Positions 41,439 through 51,651 are shown, counted from the stretch's first letter. The stretch: 64,000 nt of DNA from Prevotella sp. (GCA_017447515.1 JAFSNG010000049.1:62001-126000), one strand, 5' to 3'. Program-made: numbers and translations. The notes: generated by a model from the sequence alone, not told the origin.

Positions 41439-42863
41439 ATGAACAAGATGAAACAATATACGAAAGGATTGCTCTTTGCGTCGTTAGCACTGGCAGGCAT
41501 CACGCTGTCATCATGCAAAGACCAACCGGACAAATATGAAGTGGCCGACGGAAAACCTACGGTCAACTACATCCGTTGCCTCTCGACAGAGGTACAAAAC
41601 TACAACGACGCCGCAGACATGCACTATACCAACGGTGAACTGGTGCTGGAGGCTTCGCCCCAGAGCACGCTGGCACTCGTCGGCAGCAACCTGCGCAGTG
41701 TCTACGAGCTGTACTTCAACGACCGCAAGGCCGTGTTGAACACGAGCTACATCACTGACAACACGCTCATCGTTGACGTGCCGAAGGATGTGCCTATCAT
41801 GGTGACTGACAAAATCTATATGGTTACGCAGTCGAAAGACACGGTTACCTACGACTTCCACGTCGTCATTCCGGCACCCGTCGTCACCAGCATGTCGTGT
41901 GAATACGCCAAGGCTGGCGAGCGCGTAACCATCACCGGCAGCTATATGGTGAACGACGCCGGTGTACCCCTGGAGGTGTATTTCACCGGTGCTGACGGTC
42001 AGGACATTCCTGCAACCATCAACAGCATTTCCGACGACTTCACGTCTGTGGAGGTAACGATTCCTGAGGGTGCCGCCGAGGGTCCTGTCACCATGACATC
42101 CATCTATGGCACCGCCCATTCGTCGTTCTATTATCAGGACCACCGCGGTATGCTGTTCGACTTCGACAACGGCCGTACACAGCAGGGCTGGCACGCTCGT
42201 ACCATCACGTCCAGCGACTGGTCTATCTCCGGCAACTACCTCGTCTTGGGTGAAGGTGCCACGATGAGCGCTGACGGCGGATGGGACGACGGCAACAACT
42301 CGTTCGAATACTGGTGCGGCGACTGGAACACTCCTCAGGAATATCCCAGCCCGCAGGGTGTCCGCCTGTTCGATGTCGTCGACTTCTCGGCTGCCGAGAC
42401 CCTGAACCTGAAGTTTGAGATGTGCATCCCTGCCAGCAACGCCTGGGCAGCCGGTGCCATGCAGATCATCTTCGCGCCCACCAACTACGTGACGCTTGGA
42501 GGTGGCACTCCCGACATCTATGGTGACGCCGTGACAGGTGCCAACAACATCTTCTTCCGCTGTCCGGGACAGAGCGACTGGGATAGCAGCGATTACTTCT
42601 CGAAGATGAATCCTCTGCCGCGCGCCCTCTACCGTCCCTGGACGGCTACGGGTTCCTTCGATACGAGTGACCAGTGGATTACGGTGACACTGCCTATTGC
42701 CTCGAGCTTCGTCTACAGCTTCGACGGTTCTGGCCTGCCATTCAGTCTGCAGGAGAAAGACTTCGCCAGCCTCACCATCTTCATCGTTGGTGGCGGCATC
42801 GGCGGCACAGAGTGCAATCCTTACATCATGATTGACAATATCCGTGCGGTACCTAATAAATAA
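41439..42863 (+). CDS. Surface glycan-binding lipoprotein with IPT domains
   Basis: A 474-residue lipoprotein (signal ending TLSSC, lipid Cys26). Two IPT/TIG-like Ig domains (about 60-145 and 148-235, the second with VVTSMSCEYAKAGERVTITG) followed by a C-terminal domain from about 240 (MLFDFDNGRTQQGWHARTIT to YIMIDNIRAVPNK) like the glycan-binding domain of SGBP-B proteins. Such proteins hold polysaccharide at the cell surface for the SusCD complex. Third in the operon. Confidence 0.83.
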   Translation: MNKMKQYTKGLLFASLALAGITLSSCKDQPDKYEVADGKPTVNYIRCLSTEVQNYNDAADMHYTNGELVLEASPQSTLALVGSNLRSVYELYFNDRKAVLNTSYITDNTLIVDVPKDVPIMVTDKIYMVTQSKDTVTYDFHVVIPAPVVTSMSCEYAKAGERVTITGSYMVNDAGVPLEVYFTGADGQDIPATINSISDDFTSVEVTIPEGAAEGPVTMTSIYGTAHSSFYYQDHRGMLFDFDNGRTQQGWHARTITSSDWSISGNYLVLGEGATMSADGGWDDGNNSFEYWCGDWNTPQEYPSPQGVRLFDVVDFSAAETLNLKFEMCIPASNAWAAGAMQIIFAPTNYVTLGGGTPDIYGDAVTGANNIFFRCPGQSDWDSSDYFSKMNPLPRALYRPWTATGSFDTSDQWITVTLPIASSFVYSFDGSGLPFSLQEKDFASLTIFIVGGGIGGTECNPYIMIDNIRAVPNK

Positions 42864-42897
42864 AATGTAAAAATTATAAAATTAAAGAATTAAAGTT

Positions 42898-45372
42898 ATG
42901 AAGAACTTTAAGCATATATACACCCTGTTGGTGATGGCCCTCGTAGGGCTGTCGCTGGCAGCGTGCAGCAACGACGACCTGGACACCAACCAGTATAAGG
43001 GCGGGGTCAGTCTGAACGCATACGGCCCCAATCCCGTCATGCGTGGCGGTACACTGCGCTTCGTGGGTAGCAACCTCGACCAGGTTGCCAGCATCCAGAT
43101 TCCTGGTGTTCCGGCTATCACCAACTACGACGTGGTCAAGTCTGGTGTTCCCAGCGAGATTCGCGTGGAAGTACCCAAGGATGGTCCTACGGAAGGCTAT
43201 GTCACCCTGACGTCCAAGACCAACGAGACCATCCAGACGCTCAGTGAGCTCACTTATACCGAGCCCATCGAGTTTGAGAGCTTTTCGCCCGAGGCAGCCA
43301 TGCCCGGCGATATCGTTACCATCAAGGGCGACTACCTGAACCTCATCTATTCGCTGGCATTTGCCGATAAGGTAATCATCGGCGAGAATGAGTTCCTCAA
43401 GCACGACCGCTATACCATTGAGGTTCGCGTTCCCGAGGAGGCCAAGACGGGTAAGATTGAGCTCTACACTGCCGACCTGACCGTATCGTCAGCCGAGGAG
43501 CTGGACTACCAGATCATCCCGTCGGAGAAGGCCATCGAAATCGGCACGCCGACCGTTACCAGCATCATCGGTCGTAACACGGCAGAGGCACTGGGCAACA
43601 TCACCGCCAAGGCCGGTGAGGAGATTAAGATTACCGGTAGCTACTTCAACATGGTTGACGACGTGCTCATTAGCGGTGTCAGTGCTGATGACCTGATGAT
43701 GGCTGAGGACGGCAGCGCCCTGAAGTTCACGCTGCCTGAAGAGTCTCCTGACGGCGACATCATCATCGTCTGCAAGTCGGGCGTAGAGGTACCTGTCGGT
43801 ACGCTGACCACCGTGAAGCCTACCAACTGTGTGGCTACCCCGAATCCCGTGAAAGCCGGTCAGCCGCTGACCATCAACGGTAATGACATGGATCTCGTCG
43901 TCGACATCGTATTTGCCGACTTCACTGGTGAATTCGTGCTCTCCAACAACCAGAACATCATCAACACCAAGGACGCATACGCCGTGACGGTTCCTGAGGA
44001 AGCTACCGAGGGCACCCTCAAACTGATGATGGCCAATAGTCAGCTCATCGACGTGGCCTTCACGCTGGTGAAGCCTACAGTCACGGGCTACGACGTCAAT
44101 CCTGTCAGTGCCGGTTCTCAGCTGGAGGTCACTGGTACCGATCTTGACCTCGTGAAGTATGTCACCTTTGGTGATGCCGCGAACGACGACGACAAGTTTG
44201 CGTACAGCGACGACGGCAAGACCATCATCGTGACCGTTCCCATGGCTGGTACGAGCGGCAAGCCTCAGTTCTATCTGGGCAACGGCACCTTCGTCGAAGG
44301 TCCTGAGCTGTCCATCAACGAGGCTGTCTTCTGCTACATCACCGACAAGATTTGGGAGACGCAGGAGATTGAGCTGGTGGCTGGTGGCGACATGAAGGTT
44401 CCCGTGGCCAATGGCGACAAGCTGACGGGTGTACAGATCAAGGGTACTGACTGCCAGTACGTCCTGGTCAATGGCAAGACCGAGCTCATTATCGGCATTC
44501 CCGACAATGCCGGCAAGGACAGCGAGCTGAAGCTCATCTCGTCGAACGGCGAAATCAGCTATATCGTCGACTTCACGCCCAATACCGAGGTCACCACCGT
44601 TCTGTGGACCGGTGCCGTCGATTTGGGTTCTTGGTCGCTCAACTGGCAGATTGGCGACGGTTCCTTCGGTGCCGACAATCCTAACATGTTCAAGGACATG
44701 GATCTGCAGGTCGGAGACGTCATCCGCGTCTACATCACACCGTATAACGACTGGTGGAACTGTAAGATCTACAACGGTCACTGGGCAGAGCAGCCCGAGG
44801 CTGGCGTAGCTGCCGGCATCGGAGCAACCTGCGAAATCAATCCCAGCAACTACAATCCCGAGGAGCACGGAGGATGCATTGAGTTCACGGCTACTCCCGA
44901 ACTCGTAGAGCAACTCACGACGCTCACCGACTGGGGCTACTGCTGGATTTGGATGGGCGAAGGCGTCGTCATCACCAAGATTGCCGTGACCCACTATATC
45001 AGTGCCGAGACGACTGTCTGGGAAGGCGAAGCCGTTGCCGACAACTGGGGTAACCAGCCTTACATCCTCAGCGACGGCGGTACAGAACTGCTGGCTGCCG
45101 GCATGAAGGTTGGCTCGCTCATCCGCGTCTACATCACAGCTACCGATGCTGCGTGGAACTGCCAGCTGGTCGACGGTCACTGGAATCCGAACACGCCATT
45201 CCCCGGTTGCGACTACAACAACGGAAACTGGGATCTGTCAGCCCACAACGGAGCGCTTGAACTCTTAGTTACAGACTACGTTTACGAACACATCACCTCC
45301 TCTCAGGGCTGGGGCGGTTCATTCCTGCTCAATGGAGACAATGTAATTTGTACAAAAGTTACTATTGAATAA
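42898..45372 (+). CDS. Large surface glycan-binding lipoprotein with repeated modules
   Basis: An 824-residue lipoprotein (signal ending SLAAC, lipid Cys22). Six or so IPT-like Ig repeats fill residues 35-560 (recurring xxPTVTSIxG..., AKAGEEIKITGSYFNMVDDV, PVSAGSQLEVTGTDLDLVKY). The C-terminus has two related modules of about 120 residues: TTVLWTGAVDLGSWSLNWQI ... VGDVIRVYITPYNDWWNCKI and TTVWEGEAVADNWGNQPYIL ... VGSLIRVYITATDAAWNCQL. The duplicated Trp-rich modules are probable carbohydrate-binding domains. No catalytic residues seen. Confidence 0.8.
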   Translation: MKNFKHIYTLLVMALVGLSLAACSNDDLDTNQYKGGVSLNAYGPNPVMRGGTLRFVGSNLDQVASIQIPGVPAITNYDVVKSGVPSEIRVEVPKDGPTEGYVTLTSKTNETIQTLSELTYTEPIEFESFSPEAAMPGDIVTIKGDYLNLIYSLAFADKVIIGENEFLKHDRYTIEVRVPEEAKTGKIELYTADLTVSSAEELDYQIIPSEKAIEIGTPTVTSIIGRNTAEALGNITAKAGEEIKITGSYFNMVDDVLISGVSADDLMMAEDGSALKFTLPEESPDGDIIIVCKSGVEVPVGTLTTVKPTNCVATPNPVKAGQPLTINGNDMDLVVDIVFADFTGEFVLSNNQNIINTKDAYAVTVPEEATEGTLKLMMANSQLIDVAFTLVKPTVTGYDVNPVSAGSQLEVTGTDLDLVKYVTFGDAANDDDKFAYSDDGKTIIVTVPMAGTSGKPQFYLGNGTFVEGPELSINEAVFCYITDKIWETQEIELVAGGDMKVPVANGDKLTGVQIKGTDCQYVLVNGKTELIIGIPDNAGKDSELKLISSNGEISYIVDFTPNTEVTTVLWTGAVDLGSWSLNWQIGDGSFGADNPNMFKDMDLQVGDVIRVYITPYNDWWNCKIYNGHWAEQPEAGVAAGIGATCEINPSNYNPEEHGGCIEFTATPELVEQLTTLTDWGYCWIWMGEGVVITKIAVTHYISAETTVWEGEAVADNWGNQPYILSDGGTELLAAGMKVGSLIRVYITATDAAWNCQLVDGHWNPNTPFPGCDYNNGNWDLSAHNGALELLVTDYVYEHITSSQGWGGSFLLNGDNVICTKVTIE

Positions 45373-45390
45373 TCAAATACGATAAGCATT

Positions 45391-46923
45391 ATGAAACTGA
45401 ATAAGATCATCAATACTTTGTCGATTGCAGCTGTGGCGCTACTTGCCACAGCCTGCAACGACACGGATGCACAATACACCATTACCGAAGTGGGGGCTCC
45501 AGAGTTCACTGTCTCAGACCCGTCGTTGGATGACATATTGCTCTTTGGCGAAAGGACCATCAGAGTCGCGTTTGACAAGAAGATAGGCTTTGCCACCAAG
45601 AACACCTCGCTCATTACGCTCAACGGCGTTCCAGTGAAGAAAGCCGTTGTCTATGGTGCCGACTCGATACTTACCGTCGTTGCCGACGTCAACTTCGACA
45701 GGGTTCAGACCCTCCACATCCCCGCCGGTCTCATCATCGGCCCGCAACACAAAGCTTACGATAAGGACCTTGACCTCACATGGGAGATCAAGGACCTGCC
45801 CGACAACGAGGCAACCCAGATGACCAAGAAGCTGGGCTGGGGCTGGAACCTCGGCAACCACTTCGACACCAGCGACGTCACATGGGGCTACTGGGACGGC
45901 GCCACGCCAACGGCAGCACTCTTCCAGCGCCTGGCGTCCTACGGTGCCAAGACCGTGCGTATTCCTGCTACGTGGACTTGCCACATGGATGCCACGAACA
46001 CCATCGCCCAGTCCTATCTCGACGAGGTCGGTGACGTTGTCTCTATGGCCATCGACGCTGGTCTGAACGTCATTCTCAACACCCACCACGACTCGTATGA
46101 GACCGACCTCGGCTATGCTGCCAGCAATCCGGGAGAAGCCCAGCTGGACTCTGCACTCATCGTTGATTTGTGGACACAGGTCGCTGAGTATTTCAAGAAC
46201 TACAACGACCAGCTCATTTTCGAGGTCTTCAATGAGATTCATGCCGGCGACATCTGGGACTCAAGCACCGATGCCGAGACCGACCTGCTGAACAAGTGGA
46301 ACCAGTATGCCGTTAATGCCATCCGTGCTACCAAAGGCAACAATGCCACCCGTTGGATTGGTGTTTCCCACTATGCCGCCAACATCGACTTGACCATTGA
46401 CAAGCTCCAGCTGCCCACCGATGCTGCCAACCGCATCATGGTAGGCGTCCACTGCTACGACCCCTACAACTTCTGTCTCGCTCCTGAGTCGTCAGGCGTC
46501 GACAGCTGGGGTCATAATGCCAATCCGCTGTCATCGGTAGCAGGCATGAACGAGGACTACATCCTGCCACAGCTCTACAAGCTGCGCAAGGTATACATCG
46601 AGAAGGGCATCCCCTGCTATCTCGGTGAGTACGGCTGCGTCTGGCAGACCACCGATGGTGCCAATGCCTTCCGCAAGTACTATCTCGAGTTCTTCTGCCG
46701 CTCTGCCTGGACAGCCGGTATTCCTATGATGGTTTGGGACAACTCCGGCAACGATGTCAGCAAGGGTGGCAACGAGGCCAACTACTACATCAATCACAAC
46801 AACGGAGAGTTTGTTGCCGACGGAGCCGAGATCATTCCTATGATGATCCGTGCCTGCACCGACCCCGACACCAACTACTGGTTCGACGAAATCTGGGAAC
46901 ACTCCCCCGCCCCTGCCGATTGA
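45391..46923 (+). CDS. GH5-family endo-glycanase lipoprotein
   Basis: A 510-residue lipoprotein (signal ending LLATAC, lipid Cys22) with an Ig-like N-terminal domain (about 30-135) and a GH5 catalytic domain (about 145-505). Marks: LGWGWNLGNHFDTSD, VRIPATW, ILNTHHDSYE, acid/base Glu282 in IFEVFNEIH and nucleophile Glu413 in CYLGEYGCVW. The GWNLGN start is typical of GH5 subfamilies 2/4 (beta-glucan, xyloglucan or mannan active), so the substrate could be glucomannan; subfamily cannot be settled by eye. Confidence 0.9.
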   Translation: MKLNKIINTLSIAAVALLATACNDTDAQYTITEVGAPEFTVSDPSLDDILLFGERTIRVAFDKKIGFATKNTSLITLNGVPVKKAVVYGADSILTVVADVNFDRVQTLHIPAGLIIGPQHKAYDKDLDLTWEIKDLPDNEATQMTKKLGWGWNLGNHFDTSDVTWGYWDGATPTAALFQRLASYGAKTVRIPATWTCHMDATNTIAQSYLDEVGDVVSMAIDAGLNVILNTHHDSYETDLGYAASNPGEAQLDSALIVDLWTQVAEYFKNYNDQLIFEVFNEIHAGDIWDSSTDAETDLLNKWNQYAVNAIRATKGNNATRWIGVSHYAANIDLTIDKLQLPTDAANRIMVGVHCYDPYNFCLAPESSGVDSWGHNANPLSSVAGMNEDYILPQLYKLRKVYIEKGIPCYLGEYGCVWQTTDGANAFRKYYLEFFCRSAWTAGIPMMVWDNSGNDVSKGGNEANYYINHNNGEFVADGAEIIPMMIRACTDPDTNYWFDEIWEHSPAPAD

Positions 46924-46936
46924 TCAGTGTAAATAT

Positions 46937-48109
46937 ATGAAAAATATTCTAACCATCCTTGCCGCCGCCTTGGCCCTTGCCTCGTGCGGCGGCAATCATC
47001 AGAAAGCCGACGACCCGCTGGCCGACAGCGGGCGCACCCAGCGCACCGAACACCTGCTGGCTAACCTCCGTGCACTGGGCGACAGCAGCGTCTACCTCTT
47101 CGGACAGCACGACGCCACCGTCTATGGCATTGGCTGGGAGGCCGACTATACCGCCGACTCCACCGTCCATCAGCGCTCCGACGTCCATAGCGTCTGCAAC
47201 GACCACCCCGCCCTGCTCTCCTTCGACCTCGGACACATCGAGCTCGGCGACTCCGTCAATCTCGACGGCGTACCCTTCCGGCGCATCCGCCAGGAAGCCA
47301 TCGCCCATTACGACCGCGGCGGCATGGTCACCCTCAGCTGGCACCTCGACAATCCCCTCAGTGGCGGCACCTCCTGGGTGGCCGACTCCCTTAAGGCAAC
47401 CGAGTCGCAAACCGTTTCCGCCGTTCTGGATGGCGGCTCCAAGCACGAGGTGTTCCTATCCTGGCTCGACCGCGTAGCCGATTTCCTCAATTCGCTGGAA
47501 ACACCCTATGGCGTCCGCGTTCCCGTTCTCTTCCGACCCTGGCACGAACATACCGGCTCGTGGTTCTGGTGGGGACAGGACCACTGCACTGCCGAACAGT
47601 ACAAAGCCCTCTGGCGACTCACCGCCGACCGCCTTCGCGAGCGTGGCGTCATCAATGCCCTCTACGCCTACTCCCCCGGCACCGAGACCGACGGCGACGA
47701 AGCGCGCTACCTTGAGCGCTATCCCGGCGACGACATCATCGACCTCATGGGCCTCGACTGCTACTGCTGGGCGCCCGATGCCGACACCGTCCGCATTGCC
47801 GACTATGCCGCACAGCTCAACCGGAACCTCGCGATGGTCTGCGCCGTCGCCAAGCAACACGGGAAGGCCGTTGCACTCACCGAGACCGGCTACGAGTGCC
47901 TGAAGACCCCCGACTGGTGGACTCACACCCTCGCGCCCGTCCTCGAGCGTCACCCCATCAGCTATGTCCTCGTCTGGCGCAACGCTCATAACCGTCCGAA
48001 CCATTTCTTCGGTCCCTACCCCAGTCAGCAGTCCGCCTCCGACTTCGTCCGTTTCTACAACGACCCCCGCACCCTCTTCCTCCGCGACGTCAACGCCCTC
48101 TACAATTAA
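46937..48109 (+). CDS. GH26 endo-beta-1,4-mannanase lipoprotein, second copy
   Basis: A 390-residue lipoprotein from the ATG at 46937 (MKNILTILAAALALASC, lipid Cys17); the longer upstream frame overlaps the GH5 gene and lacks a signal. GH26 marks: YLFGQHDATVYGIGWE, acid/base Glu204 in FRPWHEHTGSWFWWG and nucleophile Glu316 in VALTETGYE. It is clearly paralogous to the enzyme at 20704. Last gene of the second locus; its high G+C third positions match its neighbours at 33-36 kb. Confidence 0.93.
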   Translation: MKNILTILAAALALASCGGNHQKADDPLADSGRTQRTEHLLANLRALGDSSVYLFGQHDATVYGIGWEADYTADSTVHQRSDVHSVCNDHPALLSFDLGHIELGDSVNLDGVPFRRIRQEAIAHYDRGGMVTLSWHLDNPLSGGTSWVADSLKATESQTVSAVLDGGSKHEVFLSWLDRVADFLNSLETPYGVRVPVLFRPWHEHTGSWFWWGQDHCTAEQYKALWRLTADRLRERGVINALYAYSPGTETDGDEARYLERYPGDDIIDLMGLDCYCWAPDADTVRIADYAAQLNRNLAMVCAVAKQHGKAVALTETGYECLKTPDWWTHTLAPVLERHPISYVLVWRNAHNRPNHFFGPYPSQQSASDFVRFYNDPRTLFLRDVNALYN

Positions 48110-48186
48110 TAATGTGTAACCTTTTCCTTTGGAGAAGATTCTCAAAGAGTGTGGCGTTCTCTGCAGGCAGAGTGTGGCTTTTGCAC

Positions 48187-48194
48187 TATCTTTG
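48187..48194 (+). promoter_or_regulatory. -7 box TATCTTTG
   Basis: Lies 33 bp before the next start codon, after the short direct repeats GTGTGGC and TGCAGGCA. No convincing -33 box. Confidence 0.4.
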
Positions 48195-48226
48195 CAGGCA
48201 AATAATACAACATAAACTGAAACACG

Positions 48227-48829
48227 ATGAAAAGATTATCATTAGCAATTATCTTTGCCTGCTGGACGCTGGCAATGGCGGCACAAGACGCCATCGAAGT
48301 GAGGTTCTTAGGAACGAACCCGGACATTGTTGACTTTGCATGGTCGCTGGCGACGGCAAACGACGACAACGAGGAAGGAGATGTTGACGAGTCGAGGAAC
48401 GCCGTGAAAGCGGCATTGGAACGCTATCGCACGGGCGAACAGCAACCTGAAGGCATGACCATCACCGTAGACAAGAAGGCTGGCTACATGTTCCTAGAGT
48501 CGCGTCAGGACGGTTTCACGTTGAAGTGGGAGATGTGCTACTGGAACATGGCCGACAAGAAGCACAAGCTGTTGGCGTATTGCGTGGAGCTCTCGGAGAA
48601 CGGCAAGCGCAGCGCCCCAGGACAGTACGACTGCCTAAACTTCTACCGCTACGACAATGCCACGAGGATGATGTCGGCGTATGACGCAGGGTTCGAGGTG
48701 GATTACTTCAACACCTCCTATTCCCTACCCCGCACCGGCAAGGACATCATTGTGACGCAGTGGAGCGAGAACGGAAGAGAAAAATGGCAGAAGACACTGA
48801 AATGGGACGGCAACCGGTTCAGCTACTGA
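48227..48829 (+). CDS. Secreted hypothetical protein, 200 residues
   Basis: Signal peptide MKRLSLAIIFACWTLAMAAQ with cleavage near residue 19. The mature part has an acidic early stretch (DDNEEGDVDESRNAVKAALE) and a beta-rich core (AGYMFLESRQDGFTLKWEMC, YDCLNFYRYDNATRMMSAYD). No lipobox. Not recognised. Monocistronic with its own -7 box; its last 7 bp overlap the convergent symporter gene. Confidence 0.65.
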   Translation: MKRLSLAIIFACWTLAMAAQDAIEVRFLGTNPDIVDFAWSLATANDDNEEGDVDESRNAVKAALERYRTGEQQPEGMTITVDKKAGYMFLESRQDGFTLKWEMCYWNMADKKHKLLAYCVELSENGKRSAPGQYDCLNFYRYDNATRMMSAYDAGFEVDYFNTSYSLPRTGKDIIVTQWSENGREKWQKTLKWDGNRFSY

Positions 48830-49740
48830 TGGTATAGCCGTGCGACAAGGGCACCGCTGATGTTGTGCCACACGCTGAAGATGGCACCGGGAATGGTGGC
48901 GAGCGGATAGGCGGCGAAATGGAGCGTAGCCAGACTGCTGGCAAGGCCGGAATTCTGCATGCCTACCTCGATGGAGACGGCTCGTTTCTTGGGATCGGCA
49001 AGACCCAACAGGCGGCCAATGGCATAGCCGATGGCCAAGCCGCAGAGGTTATGGAGCATCACCACCAAAACCACCAGCAGGCCTCCTACCAACAAGCGGT
49101 CGGCATTGTGAGCCACAACGATGCCCACCGTGAAAGCAATGACGACAGACGAGAAGGCGGCAAGATAGGGCGTAACGCCCTTGGTCATCTTGGGCAGGAA
49201 ATGCTGGCACAGCAGTCCGACAGCAATTGGCGCGATGACGACATAGACAATGCTCAGCAGCATGCCTACGGTGTCGACATCGACCATGGTGCCTGCCAAC
49301 AGCCAAACGAGCATGGGGGTGAGCACGGGGGCCAGCAGCGTAGAGGTGGCTGTCATGCCCACAGACAATGCGAGGTCGCCCTTGGCCAGATAGGTGATGA
49401 CATTTGAGGCGGTGCCTCCGGGGCAGCACCCCACGAGGATGACACCCAGAGCCAACTCCTTCGGCAGCGAGAAGGCCCACGTCAGCACCAATGCCAGCAG
49501 CGGCATGACGGTGAACTGCGCCAGACAGCCAATCAGGATATCCTTGGGACGGCTGAGAACGATGCGGAAGTCGGAGGGCGACAGGGTGAGACCCATGCCG
49601 AACATGATGACACCCAGCAGGGGATTGATGGCCCACGTGTCAATCCACACGAACGATGCGGGCCAAAAAAGTGCCATGGCTGCCACGAGAACAACCATCA
49701 CGCCAATGTATTTCGAAATATAATCGCAGAGTTTCTTCAT
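48823..49740 (-). CDS. Bile acid:sodium symporter (BASS) family transporter
   Basis: A 305-residue inner-membrane protein with nine to ten helices. Marks of the BASS/YocS-type family are GLTLSPSDFRIVLSRPKDIL, VILVGCCPGGTASNVITYLA (the crossing helix region with sodium-site residues), DLALSVGMTATSTLLAPVLT and SIEVGMQNSGLASSLA. Many bacterial members carry small organic acids such as pantoate rather than bile acids; the substrate is open. It is about 100 bp downstream of typA, separated by a duplicated typA end. Confidence 0.9.
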   Translation of the reverse strand: MKKLCDYISKYIGVMVVLVAAMALFWPASFVWIDTWAINPLLGVIMFGMGLTLSPSDFRIVLSRPKDILIGCLAQFTVMPLLALVLTWAFSLPKELALGVILVGCCPGGTASNVITYLAKGDLALSVGMTATSTLLAPVLTPMLVWLLAGTMVDVDTVGMLLSIVYVVIAPIAVGLLCQHFLPKMTKGVTPYLAAFSSVVIAFTVGIVVAHNADRLLVGGLLVVLVVMLHNLCGLAIGYAIGRLLGLADPKKRAVSIEVGMQNSGLASSLATLHFAAYPLATIPGAIFSVWHNISGALVARLYHQ

Positions 49741-49761
49741 CTTACCCTCTCATAGCCACTC

Positions 49762-49866
49762 ATGCTCTACCCTCGCTGAATCGCAGCCTTGAACTTCGTT
49801 CGAGCCTGCTTACGCTCGGTAAAGCATGAGTGAACTTATGCTCTACCCTCGCTGAATCGCAGCCTT
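49762..49866 (-). repeat. 29-bp duplication of the typA 3' end with inverted-repeat spacer
   Basis: The 29-bp string spanning the last typA codons and stop (49838-49866) is repeated exactly at 49762-49790, 76 bp away. The 47-bp spacer is a chain of small dyads: GAGC-GTAAGCAG-GCTC and GAAC-GAA-GTTC; the repeat itself contains GCTG-CGATT-CAGC. Confidence 0.75.
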
Positions 49867-51651
49867 TTTCCGCTGATCATGGTCGAGAATGATCTTGCGG
49901 ATGCGCATGGACTGAGGCGTGACTTCGACGAGCTCGTCCTCCTTGATATATTCCAGGCACTCTTCGAGGCTCATGACAACCTTGGGGATGATGCGCGCCT
50001 TGTCGTCGGTACCTGACGCACGAACGTTGGTGAGCTGCTTGGCCTTGCAGACGTTGACGACGAGGTCGTTGTCGTGAACGTGTTCGCCGACGACCTGACC
50101 GGCATAGACGTCCTCACCCGGGTCGATGAAGAACTTGCCGCGATCCTGCAGCTTGTCGATGGCGTAGGCAAAGGCGTTGCCCGTATCCATCGATATCATC
50201 GAGCCATTGACGCGACGCTCAATCTCGCCCTTGTAGGGCTGGTACTCCTTGAAGCGGTGGGCCATGATGGCCTCGCCCTGAGAAGCGGTGAGCACGTTGG
50301 TGCGCAGTCCGATGATGCCTCGTGAGGGGATGTCGAACTCGATGTTAGTGCGCTCGCCCTGCGTCTCCATGCTGGTCATCTCGCCCTTACGGCGTGTGAC
50401 CATATCGATCATCTTCGAGGCAAACTCCTCGGGGACGTTGATGGTGAGTTCCTCGATGGGCTCACACTTACGGCCGTCAATCTCCTTATAGATGACCTGG
50501 GGCTGGCCGACCTGCAACTCGTATCCCTCGCGACGCATGGTCTCGATGAGCACGGAGAGGTGGAGCACACCACGACCTGAGACCACCCACTTGTCGGTAG
50601 AGTCCTCGAAGGGCTCGACGCGCAGGGCGAGGTTCTTCTCGAGCTCGTGTTCCAGGCGGTCGTTGATGTGACGTGAGGTAACGAACTTACCCTCCTTGCC
50701 GAAGAACGGCGAGTCGTTGATGCAGAAGAGCATCGACATGGTGGGCTCGTCGATGGCGATAGGCGGCAGGGGCTCGGGATTCTCGATGTCGCAGATGGTG
50801 TCGCCAATCTCGAACTTCTCGAGTCCGATGACGGCACAGATGTCGCCACAGTCGACAGCATCGGTACGCGTATGACCCATGCCGTCGAAGGTGTGGAGCT
50901 CCTTGATCTTCGTCTTCTCCATCGTGCCATCACGATGGGCTATGGTGACCTGCTGGCCGTCCTTCAGCTGTCCGCGATGGACGCGGCCTACGGCGATACG
51001 GCCCGTGTAGGAGCTATAGTCGAGCGAGGTGATGAGCATCTGGGGTGTTCCCTCCAACTGCTGTGGAGCAGGGATGACCTCGACAATCTTGTCTAACAAA
51101 TAGGTAATGTCGGTTGTGGGCTTGTTGTAGTCCTCACCCATCCAGCCGTTCTTGGCAGAGCCGTAGACGACGGGGAAGTCGAGCTGGTCCTCCGTGGCAT
51201 TGAGCGAGAACATGAGGTCGAAGACCATTTCGTACACCTCCTCGGGGCGACAGTTGGGCTTATCGACTTTGTTGACCACGACGATGGGCTTGAGGCCAAT
51301 CTGAAGGGCCTTCTGCAGCACAAAGCGCGTCTGGGGCATGGGGCCCTCGAAGGCGTCGACCAACAGCAAGCAGCCATCGGCCATGTTGAGCACGCGCTCT
51401 ACCTCGCCGCCGAAGTCGGAGTGTCCCGGGGTGTCAATGATGTTGATTTTCGTTCCTTTCCAATTGATACTGACATTCTTCGAAAGAATGGTGATGCCTC
51501 GTTCGCGCTCAAGGTCGTTAGCGTCCAACACCTGAGAGGACAGGTTCTGTCCCTCACGGAACAGATTTCCGGCCAGCATCATCTTGTCCACGAGCGTTGT
51601 CTTGCCGTGGTCTACGTGTGCAATAATTGCAATGTTTCTGATATCCTGCAT
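49843..51651 (-). CDS. typA: Ribosome-associated translational GTPase TypA/BipA
   Basis: A 602-residue translation-factor GTPase. G1 is [11 protein letters not shown]2 region RERGITI, G3 DTPGHSDF, G4 NKVDK; EF-G-like domains II and III/V and the TypA C-terminal domain follow ([49 protein letters not shown]). It acts on ribosome assembly and stress adaptation. Start at 51651 ([20 protein letters not shown]); the upstream in-frame extension crosses the promoter. A 14-bp palindrome AAATTACGTAATTT at 51656-51669 lies in the leader. Confidence 0.96.
   Translation of the reverse strand: MQDIRNIAIIAHVDHGKTTLVDKMMLAGNLFREGQNLSSQVLDANDLERERGITILSKNVSINWKGTKINIIDTPGHSDFGGEVERVLNMADGCLLLVDAFEGPMPQTRFVLQKALQIGLKPIVVVNKVDKPNCRPEEVYEMVFDLMFSLNATEDQLDFPVVYGSAKNGWMGEDYNKPTTDITYLLDKIVEVIPAPQQLEGTPQMLITSLDYSSYTGRIAVGRVHRGQLKDGQQVTIAHRDGTMEKTKIKELHTFDGMGHTRTDAVDCGDICAVIGLEKFEIGDTICDIENPEPLPPIAIDEPTMSMLFCINDSPFFGKEGKFVTSRHINDRLEHELEKNLALRVEPFEDSTDKWVVSGRGVLHLSVLIETMRREGYELQVGQPQVIYKEIDGRKCEPIEELTINVPEEFASKMIDMVTRRKGEMTSMETQGERTNIEFDIPSRGIIGLRTNVLTASQGEAIMAHRFKEYQPYKGEIERRVNGSMISMDTGNAFAYAIDKLQDRGKFFIDPGEDVYAGQVVGEHVHDNDLVVNVCKAKQLTNVRASGTDDKARIIPKVVMSLEECLEYIKEDELVEVTPQSMRIRKIILDHDQRKKAAIQRG

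Noticed and set aside
43489..45180. 563-codon minus-strand frame
   Set aside because: Antisense shadow of the large IPT-repeat lipoprotein; composition (His, Val, Asp rich) is typical of a reverse frame.
48823..49740. Bile-acid uptake system
   Set aside because: Family name only; bacterial BASS proteins often transport other acids and no bile-related genes are nearby.
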